From positions 1 to 64,000 of the forward strand of contig JAXDJO010000032.1 of NCBI GenBank assembly GCA_034667525.1: 64,000 nt of DNA, in the 5' to 3' direction. The DNA is from DATAPE01 sp034667525. Its GTDB lineage: Bacteria; Actinomycetota; CADDZG01; WHSQ01. Positions within the stretch are counted from its first letter, which is position 1. Each line of letters begins with the position of its first letter. A program made the translations under genes and the position numbers. Shown piece by piece: positions 58,819 through 64,000 of the stretch. The notes beneath the pieces are model-generated. The model was not told where the DNA came from and did no database searches. It saw only the letters and a list, made by a program, of their open reading frames with translations.

Positions 58819-59718
58819 CTAGCGGTTGCGCAGCTGCATCGCCTCGGCGACGCGGTCGAGTGATCGCTCGGTCATCGGTTCCAGCGCAAGGATGATGTCG
58901 TCGAAGCCGATCTGCTCGTAGGCGTCGATCGTGCGCGCGAGCTCCTCCACGGATCCTGCAAAGCCGACATCATCTTGCTGGGTCGAGTGATTGGGATCAC
59001 GGACGACCACTCCTGCTGTTCGCCGCAGGCTCCTGGGATCACGGCTCTCGGCTTCCAGAGCGGCATCCATGTCCGCCATCCGTCGACTGAGCTCGTCGTC
59101 TGGGGTACCGAACCAGGCGGTGTTCCACGCATCCGCGTAGCGCGCGGTGAGACGCAGCATCCGGGGACCTTTCGCGGCCACCAATAGCGGGATCGGTGGA
59201 TCGGGCGGCGGAAGCAGCACGGCGTGTTCGGCCCCGTAGTAGCTGCCGTCACAGGTGACTGTCTCGCCACGCACGAGCGGGCGGATGATCCCGAGGGCCT
59301 CTTCGAATCGATCCACCCGGCGCTCGATGGGGAAACCGAACATCTCATACTCCCGGTCGTACCAACCTGCCCCTACGCCGAGCACCAGCCGGCCGCCACT
59401 CACGGCTTGGGCGGTAGAAGCCATCTTCGCCAGCAGGGAAGGATCGCGAAAGGACACACACATAACGAGTTGCCCCAACTCCACACGCTCTGTTGCGGTT
59501 GCGAGGGCCGCCACCACCGTCCAACCTTCGAGGATGCCTTCAACGGAACCCTCCGGTGGTTCCGACAAGAAATGATCGCAAGGCCAGACCGAGTCCAGGC
59601 CGACGGCTTCGGCGTGCTTGCAAAAACCGAGAGCCTCCGCCCAGATCGATGCGGCCGACGCGCCGGGACCGGCCTCCGAGTCCGACTCGGCCATCGGGAG
59701 CATGACGCCGATCTTCAT
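58819..59718 (-). CDS. LLM-class F420-dependent oxidoreductase
   Basis: This is a 299-residue luciferase-like TIM-barrel protein of the coenzyme F420 group. Segments are MKIGVMLPMAESDSEA, GFCKHAEAVGLDSVWPCDHFL, GRLVLGVGAGWYDREYEMFGF and LLVAAKGPRMLRLTARYADAWNT. The ATG at 59718 has a GGAGGGAT site 3 nt before it and starts the homology. The reaction is unknown; F420 use is inferred from the family. A cupin gene follows 38 nt upstream on the same strand. Confidence 0.87.
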   Translation of the reverse strand: MKIGVMLPMAESDSEAGPGASAASIWAEALGFCKHAEAVGLDSVWPCDHFLSEPPEGSVEGILEGWTVVAALATATERVELGQLVMCVSFRDPSLLAKMASTAQAVSGGRLVLGVGAGWYDREYEMFGFPIERRVDRFEEALGIIRPLVRGETVTCDGSYYGAEHAVLLPPPDPPIPLLVAAKGPRMLRLTARYADAWNTAWFGTPDDELSRRMADMDAALEAESRDPRSLRRTAGVVVRDPNHSTQQDDVGFAGSVEELARTIDAYEQIGFDDIILALEPMTERSLDRVAEAMQLRNR

Positions 59719-59755
59719 CAGATCCCTCCGGTGTCGGCTGCCGCGAGCCGGCGGC

Positions 59756-60118
59756 TCAGCTCGTATGCCAGGTCGTGTACACCTTGCGCACGGTGTCGCG
59801 GATCTGCCAGGTCCCTCGCCATCCATCGGGCGTAACGATGAGGGAGCCGGGACGGACCTCGTAGGTTGTGCCGTCGTCCCCCGAGATCGTGGCATCGCCC
59901 GAGAGAAACAGCATCTGCTCGGTGATGCCGTCTTTGACCGATGGGAATTCGCCGGGGGTGCACTCCCATACCCCGAGCTCGACCCGGCCGTCGTTGTAGA
60001 GCTCGAACTCCGACTCCTCAGGTGCGCCTGCGGTAGCGCCCTCTCGCGGGCCGGAGCTCCGTAAAGAGACCTGGGAAAGCTCGGCGAAGATCGCGGGGGT
60101 GATCGCAGAGATCGTCAT
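59756..60118 (-). CDS. Cupin-domain protein (DUF861/EutQ-like)
   Basis: This is a 120-residue single cupin with VELGVWECTPGEFPSVKDG and LSGDATISGDDGTTYEVRPGSLIVTPDGWRGTW (in parts), as in the (S)-ureidoglycine aminohydrolase-like DUF861 group. One-domain members often have unknown activity and may bind a metal through His/Glu residues, but the His set is reduced here. It is likely co-transcribed with the LLM oxidoreductase downstream. Confidence 0.8.
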   Translation of the reverse strand: MTISAITPAIFAELSQVSLRSSGPREGATAGAPEESEFELYNDGRVELGVWECTPGEFPSVKDGITEQMLFLSGDATISGDDGTTYEVRPGSLIVTPDGWRGTWQIRDTVRKVYTTWHTS

Positions 60119-60290
60119 CGTTTACCTCTTTCAGATCGGGAGAGGCTCGACGATACCCTCGCCTACCCGGGGAGCTCGGCAGAGGCCCCCGAATCCTCGC
60201 CGGGGCGACCGCAACCGACGAGATATCGATCAAGAGCCGATCCGAGGGCTTCGCGCTGTCCCGAAAGCCTCGAGGAGCGTCATCGCTCGC

Positions 60291-61655
60291 TCAGAAACCC
60301 GGGCCTTTGGCTATCGAGGCGAACTTCGTGTACTGATTCATGAAGGCGAGAGTGATCTTGCCCGTCGGTCCGTTGCGGTGTTTCGCGATGATCAGTTCGG
60401 CTTCTCCGCGTCGTTCTGAATCCGGGTTGTAGAGCTCGTCGCGGTAGAGGAACATCACGAGATCGGCATCCTGCTCGAGTGCCCCCGACTCGCGCAGGTC
60501 ACCAAGGAACGGACGCTTGTCCTGCCGGTACTCGACCCCACGGTTCAGCTGCGAGGCTGCGATCACCGGTACTTGCAACTCGCGCGCCAGAACCTTCAGC
60601 CCCCGAGAGATCTCGGAGACCTCCTGTTGGCGGTTCTCGGATCTCCGCGGCGACTGCATGAGCTGGAGGTAGTCGATCAGGATCAGGCCCAGCCCCTGGC
60701 GTGCCTTCAGTCGGCGACACTTGGCCCGCATCTCCATCAGGGTGATGTTGGCGGAGTCGTCGATGAAGATGGGAGCCTCGGCGAGCCTGCCGGTCGCAGC
60801 AGACAGGCGCGACCAATCCTGCTCATTGAGGGAACCCTTGTTGATCTTCTGAGAGTCCACTTTCGCCTCGGAGGCAAGGAAGCGCTTCACGACCTCGTGT
60901 CGCGACATCTCCAGACTGAACATCACGGACGGCACTTTGTGGCGGAGTGACGCGTTCAACACGAAGTCGTTCAGCAGGCTGGACTTCCCCATCCCCGGTC
61001 TTGCTGCCAAGATCAGCAGGTTCGAGGGTTGGAATCCCGACGTGATGTCGTCCAGGTCGGCGAACCCTGTGGACAGCCCGGTGATCTTCTCGCCCCGTTC
61101 GTAGAGGAGCTCGATCGCCAGCATGTTCTCGGTCAGAAGATCATGGATCGGGAAATAGGAGTCCCGAAGACGCCGCTCCGAGACGTTATAGACAAGCTCC
61201 TCTGCCTGGTCTACAGCCTGACCGACATCCTCAGGCATGGCGAAGCCGATCTCCTGCACCTTGTTGCCGGCGTCGACCAGGCGCCGCAGGAGGGCATGCT
61301 CCTCGACGATCCGAGCGTACTGAGCTGCAGAGGATGCAGTGGGATAGGCGTCGAGCAGGCCGAGGATGTAGGCGCGGCCCCCGATCTGCTCCAGGGTCCC
61401 TCTCCGCTGCAGCTCGTCTGCGAGCGTGACCGCGTCGGGCACCTCGCCCTTTCCGTAGAGGGCGAGGATCGTGTCGAAGATCTCCACGTGCACGGGCTTG
61501 TAGAAGTCGTCTGCCTTGACGATCTCGATGACGTTCGCCACCGCCTCACGCGACTCGAGCATCGCCCCCAGAACGGACTGCTCGGCATCGATGTTGTGCG
61601 GCGGGATGCGGTTCGCCCGGATCGCCTGCACCGGAGCCCTCTGCGCCATCGCCAC
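60291..61655 (-). CDS. dnaB: Replicative DNA helicase DnaB
   Basis: This is the hexameric replication-fork helicase (454 residues). The N-terminal domain is NIDAEQSVLGAMLESREA onward. The RecA-like core has Walker A LAARPGMGKSSLL (K224), VMFSLEMSRHEV, LIDYLQLMQSPRRSENRQQEV (in parts, Walker B) and the Arg-finger region near ADLVMFLYRDELY. No intein is present, unlike some mycobacterial homologues. The start is GTG 61655 or ATG 61649. It is the last gene of the rpsF-ssb-rpsR-rplI-dnaB run, 226 bp after rplI. An SOS box lies 13 nt upstream. Confidence 0.95.
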   Translation of the reverse strand: MAMAQRAPVQAIRANRIPPHNIDAEQSVLGAMLESREAVANVIEIVKADDFYKPVHVEIFDTILALYGKGEVPDAVTLADELQRRGTLEQIGGRAYILGLLDAYPTASSAAQYARIVEEHALLRRLVDAGNKVQEIGFAMPEDVGQAVDQAEELVYNVSERRLRDSYFPIHDLLTENMLAIELLYERGEKITGLSTGFADLDDITSGFQPSNLLILAARPGMGKSSLLNDFVLNASLRHKVPSVMFSLEMSRHEVVKRFLASEAKVDSQKINKGSLNEQDWSRLSAATGRLAEAPIFIDDSANITLMEMRAKCRRLKARQGLGLILIDYLQLMQSPRRSENRQQEVSEISRGLKVLARELQVPVIAASQLNRGVEYRQDKRPFLGDLRESGALEQDADLVMFLYRDELYNPDSERRGEAELIIAKHRNGPTGKITLAFMNQYTKFASIAKGPGF

Positions 61656-61668
61656 CCTCTCTCGTCTA

Positions 61669-61682
61669 CGAACGTATGTTCG
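61669..61682 (-). promoter_or_regulatory. LexA-type SOS box upstream of dnaB
   Basis: The sequence CGAACGTATGTTCG is a 14-bp inverted repeat matching the Gram-positive/actinobacterial LexA consensus CGAAC-N4-GTTCG. It lies 13 nt upstream of the dnaB start, and a TATAAC hexamer (minus strand, 61685-61690) just beyond it could be the -10, so LexA would block transcription. Confidence 0.7.
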
Positions 61683-61768
61683 AAGTTATACATGCCGTCC
61701 GACAGAAAGTGCGGCTCATTCTCGAAGGCCCGCTTCTGAGGGAGGAGGGCAACGTAAGGCGGGGCGCC

Positions 61769-61858
61769 TGTGGAAATTAAGTCGATCGCCACATCTGTGG
61801 AAAAGCTCCGCGACCCCCACGGGGCGGGAGGCGTGCTTTGGGAACCGCCTGTGGATTG
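61769..61858 (+). promoter_or_regulatory. Three DnaA-box-like repeats between rplI and dnaB
   Basis: TGTGGAAAT (61769-61777), TGTGGAAAA (61796-61804) and TGTGGATTG (61850-61858) resemble the reverse DnaA box TGTGGATAA, all in the same orientation, spaced 27 and 54 bp. A run of A (61860s) follows. They may be a DnaA-responsive element for dnaB or chance near-matches; none is a perfect consensus. Confidence 0.4.
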
Positions 61859-61881
61859 CGAAAAAAAACGTCGTTGCGACG

Positions 61882-62349
61882 CTAGGTGGTTTCGCCCTCT
61901 TCTTCGTGAGCTATGACTTCCACGGTGACAAGCGCGTTGACCTCTTCGTGAAGGTGCACCTCCACTTGATGGAGGCCCAATGACCGGATGGGATCTTCCA
62001 GGCGCACGTCGTGGCGATCGATCCTTTCGTTGAGCTGCTCCTCGATCGCACGAGCCACATCGGCTCGGGTGACCGAACCGAAAAGGCGGCCCCCCTCTCC
62101 GGCGCGGGCGGAGATATAGACGGGAGAGGCGGCGAGTTGTGAGACCTTGGCGGCTGCCGCTTCCTTATCCTTCTGATCGCGTTCGGCGCGCGCCCTCTGC
62201 ATCTGCTCGGCCTGACGCAGAGTGCCCTTGGTGGCCACGAGGGCTAACCCTTTGGGCACGAGGTAATTGCGCGCATACCCATCGGCCACGGTGACGACAT
62301 CACCCTTGATACCAAGGGGCTGGATATCGTCGGCAAGGATCACTTTCAT
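61882..62349 (-). CDS. rplI: Ribosomal protein bL9
   Basis: This is the 155-residue 50S protein L9. It starts MKVILADDIQPLGIKGDVVTVADGYARNYLVPKG (in parts) at ATG 62349, with GGAG 5 nt before. The long middle helix is AEQMQRARAERDQKDKEAAAAKV, and the C-terminal domain has RLFGSVTRADVARAI and DPIRSLGLHQVEVHLHEEV. It is downstream of rpsR in the S6-SSB-S18-L9 cluster. Confidence 0.96.
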   Translation of the reverse strand: MKVILADDIQPLGIKGDVVTVADGYARNYLVPKGLALVATKGTLRQAEQMQRARAERDQKDKEAAAAKVSQLAASPVYISARAGEGGRLFGSVTRADVARAIEEQLNERIDRHDVRLEDPIRSLGLHQVEVHLHEEVNALVTVEVIAHEEEGETT

Positions 62350-62357
62350 AACGTCTC

Positions 62358-62627
62358 CTACCTGCTCGAGTACGGGAGCAATGCCATCTCGCGGGCGTTC
62401 TTGATCGCCTGCGCCACTAGACGCTGATGCTCCGAGCAGTTGCCGGTAACCCTCCGGGCGCGGATCTTCCCGCGATCGCTCATGAACTTGCGCAGCATGG
62501 CGATGTCCTTGTAGTCGATGTATTTGGTCTTGTCCGCGCAGAACTGGCAATACTTCTTCTTGCCTCGGCGGATGGTGCCCGGTCGGGAGGATTTCTTATC
62601 CCTATCGCGCTCGCGGTCTCTGGGCAT
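62358..62627 (-). CDS. rpsR: Ribosomal protein bS18
   Basis: This is the 89-residue 30S protein S18. A basic N-terminal tail (about residues 1-26) precedes KKYCQFCADKTKYIDYKDIA and LRKFMSDRGKIRARRVTG. The CxxC pair with a later Cys/His (GNCSEHQRL) suggests the zinc-binding form. It follows ssb by 3 nt. Confidence 0.96.
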   Translation of the reverse strand: MPRDRERDRDKKSSRPGTIRRGKKKYCQFCADKTKYIDYKDIAMLRKFMSDRGKIRARRVTGNCSEHQRLVAQAIKNAREMALLPYSSR

Positions 62628-62630
62628 GCG

Positions 62631-63092
62631 CTAGAAACCTCCCTCTTCCATCGGAGGTCCACCGACCGGAGCAGGCGCGGACCAATCCGAGCTTCCCCCC
62701 GAAGCCGGCGCGCCCTGACGCGGAGCACTGCTGCGCTCGGTCTTCTGCACCGTTGCCGTCGCCCATCGCAGGGAGGGGCCGACTTCGTCGACCTGGATCT
62801 CGAAGGCCGAGCGCTTGCCGCCATCCTGATCTTCCCAGGACCGCTGCTGCAATCTACCGGTGACGACGATCCTGGTTCCCTTGGTTAAGGACTCTGCAAC
62901 GTGCTCGGCCATATCGCGCCAGCAGTTACAGCGGAAAAACCCATCGAGCTTGTCTTCCCATTGGCCATCCGCGTTCTTGTATCGGCGATTCACCGCGACG
63001 GTGAAATTCGCGACCGCGGCCCCCGAGGGTGTGAATCGCAATTCGGGATCATCTGTGACGTTGCCAACGAGTGTCACTGTGTTATCTGCCAT
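62631..63092 (-). CDS. ssb: Single-stranded DNA-binding protein
   Basis: This is a 153-residue OB-fold ssDNA-binding protein (NTVTLVGNVTDDPELRFTPSG, FFRCNCWRDMAEHVAESLTKG, VTGRLQQRSWED). The C-terminal region is Gly/Pro-rich and ends PPMEEGGF rather than the usual acidic DDDIPF-like tip that recruits partners; only two Glu remain. It lies between rpsF and rpsR, the standard actinobacterial order. Confidence 0.95.
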   Translation of the reverse strand: MADNTVTLVGNVTDDPELRFTPSGAAVANFTVAVNRRYKNADGQWEDKLDGFFRCNCWRDMAEHVAESLTKGTRIVVTGRLQQRSWEDQDGGKRSAFEIQVDEVGPSLRWATATVQKTERSSAPRQGAPASGGSSDWSAPAPVGGPPMEEGGF

Positions 63093-63121
63093 AACCTCTC
63101 CTTAAGTCTTAGATCGCACGG

Positions 63122-63406
63122 CTACTCGGGCCGAACGATCTTGCCTCGGATGAACTCGTCGGAGATCTGTACCGTGCGTTTCAACCTGTCCACCGCCTCT
63201 TGGCCCGCCTCGAACCTGGCAACGAAGTAGTAACCATCGTTCTGGTGGTCGATCTCGTAGGCGAAACGGCGCTTGCCCCAGCGGTCCACCTTGCCAACCT
63301 GACCTCCGGCATCGGTGACTGCGGTGAGGAATTTATCGACCGCCTTCTGGAGCTCGCCTTCTTCCAAACGAGCATCGACGATCACCATTGCCTCGTACGT
63401 GCGCAT
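63122..63406 (-). CDS. rpsF: Ribosomal protein bS6
   Basis: This is the 94-residue 30S protein S6: MRTYEAMVIVDARLEEGEL, GKVDRWGKRRFAYEIDHQNDG, YYFVARFEA. ATG at 63406 with a TAGGAGG site 5 nt before. It heads the rpsF-ssb-rpsR-rplI run. S6 binds S18 on the ribosome and, in many bacteria, its own mRNA leader. Confidence 0.96.
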   Translation of the reverse strand: MRTYEAMVIVDARLEEGELQKAVDKFLTAVTDAGGQVGKVDRWGKRRFAYEIDHQNDGYYFVARFEAGQEAVDRLKRTVQISDEFIRGKIVRPE

Positions 63407-63521
63407 GAACTCCTCCTATGGGCTCGACCTTCACCGGGAAGGTCCAGAGGCCCCTTCGGCCACGATGCACCGGCGGGGCAGGGGGTTTCGCGGCCAATCT
63501 CGCCGCCGTTCGAGGGATGCT
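63407..63521 (-). promoter_or_regulatory. rpsF leader with a TAGCAT -10 box and possible S6:S18-type structure
   Basis: On the minus strand TAGCAT (63516-63521) would start a 5' leader of about 100 nt before rpsF. The leader includes GGCCGAAGGGGCC, a hairpin-like element with CCGAAG, and paired GACCTTCCCGG/GTGAAGGTC segments. This recalls the S6:S18 autoregulatory leader found in many bacteria, but I cannot fold it fully by eye. Confidence 0.35.
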
Positions 63522-63540
63522 AGCACCTCCTTTCTTCTCG

Positions 63541-64000
63541 TTAGCCCTGAACCGGCATCTGCTCTCCGACGTCGTGAACGCTAGCCGGAGGGTGCGACGC
63601 AACTCCGCTGGGGGAAGTTCCGAGCGGGCGTCCACGCACCCCCCGGGCGACGTCGGCGATGAGGAACACCGCGAACAACGCCAGAAGCAGCACCGCCCGC
63701 GACCAGACTCCGAAGATCAGGGCGCGTTTGGCGATCGTGAAGTCCGTGTGCCTGTACACGAAGTCGTAGAACCATCGGAAGATGCCCACGTAGAGGATCA
63801 GATCGGCAATCTCGTAGGCGATCCACCACCCCAGAGCAACATCCAGGAGAACGAAAAAGGGCAGGATCCACAGCGCATATTGCGGCGAGTGAACCTTGTT
63901 CCAGAGCAGGAAGGAGGCCAGCATGGCCCCGCTCACTTGGACGGTTGGATACTGGCGGCTTTGGCGGGCGAGGACCCAGCCCAGGATCAGAGCCATCAGC
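63541..64000 (-). CDS. DUF2029/GT87-like integral membrane protein, 5' end cut by window
   Basis: The C-terminal part of a polytopic membrane protein is visible, at least 151 residues with four hydrophobic segments (MALILGWVLARQSRQYPTV onward to LIADVARGV). It is the usual partner upstream of rpsF in actinobacteria (DUF2029/GT87-like, near polyprenyl-phosphate sugar transfer). The start lies beyond position 64000, so length and function cannot be fixed. Confidence 0.7.
   Translation of the reverse strand, partial: LMALILGWVLARQSRQYPTVQVSGAMLASFLLWNKVHSPQYALWILPFFVLLDVALGWWIAYEIADLILYVGIFRWFYDFVYRHTDFTIAKRALIFGVWSRAVLLLALFAVFLIADVARGVRGRPLGTSPSGVASHPPASVHDVGEQMPVQG

Noticed and set aside
63523..63532. 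A near-perfect ribosome site AAAGGAGGTG (minus strand) upstream of rpsF
   Set aside because: No ATG, GTG or TTG follows at a usable distance, only CTAGCATCC. It is likely chance near a -10 box.
1..64000. CRISPR array, insertion sequence or prophage
   Set aside because: No regularly spaced repeats, transposase, integrase or phage structural genes were seen.

Overview
The window is 64 kb of high-GC DNA (roughly 60-65% by eye) from an actinobacterial chromosome. The lineage call rests on a BldC regulator next to a leucine/valine dehydrogenase, a mycothiol-S-conjugate amidase (Mca), a DUF3151 protein, an F420-type LLM oxidoreductase, a DUF4012 protein, and the order DUF2029 membrane protein - rpsF - ssb - rpsR - rplI - dnaB. 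Most of it is dense core chromosome with many GTG/TTG starts and chains of overlapping genes. There is no prophage, insertion sequence or CRISPR array.

Layout. 0-7 kb: sugar module. A carbohydrate ABC transporter (ATPase, two permeases, lipoprotein) with a GH4 glycosidase runs leftward; a polysaccharide deacetylase and a two-SIS-domain isomerase run rightward. 7-10 kb: aldo/keto reductase, then a MarR regulator coupled to an MFS exporter. 10-13 kb: small membrane proteins, a VIT1-type transporter, DUF3151, CysE and tRNA-Glu. 13.2-15.1 kb: decay zone holding remnants of a GntR/ABC ATPase/permease cassette and a frameshifted stress-type gene. 15-18 kb: DinB, DUF4012, tRNA-Asp, tRNA-Phe, BldC. 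18-24 kb: branched-chain amino acid catabolism (dehydrogenase plus E1alpha, E1beta, E2; no E3). 24-27 kb: tyrosine catabolism (HPPD, homogentisate dioxygenase, FAH-family hydrolase). 27-41 kb: nadB, an enoyl-CoA hydratase and a long purine island (purF, L, Q, S, C, B, E, D, A plus dodecin). 41-49 kb: DUF255/thioredoxin protein, ArfB-type hydrolase, GT4, divergent FtsH-like protease, Mca. 49-54.6 kb: nadA, nadC, threonine ammonia-lyase, a probable selenoprotein, MFS transporter, hydrolase. 54.6-60 kb: membrane Fe-S oxidoreductase, methyltransferase, dCTP deaminase, tRNA-Gly, a frameshifted SnoaL-like gene, LLM oxidoreductase, cupin. 60-64 kb: dnaB, rplI, rpsR, ssb, rpsF and a DUF2029 membrane protein cut by the window edge.

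The strongest discovery is at 52319-52552 on the minus strand: a 77-codon SelW/Rdx-family gene whose redox motif reads Cys-Ala-Gln-TGA. The TGA is followed at once by a perfect-stem hairpin with a GGUC apical loop, as in bacterial SECIS elements, and the start codon lies 6 nt from a TACACT box. It is best read as a selenocysteine protein.

A second theme is leaderless transcription. At least a dozen start codons (ATG/GTG) lie 6-8 nt downstream of a TANNNT -10 box with no Shine-Dalgarno sequence. At two divergent gene pairs the two -10 boxes overlap. Other regulatory signals are a 10-bp-arm palindrome abutting the marR start codon, a LexA-type SOS box just upstream of dnaB with three DnaA-box-like repeats behind it, and a leaderless 24-codon leader peptide coupled to the deacetylase gene.
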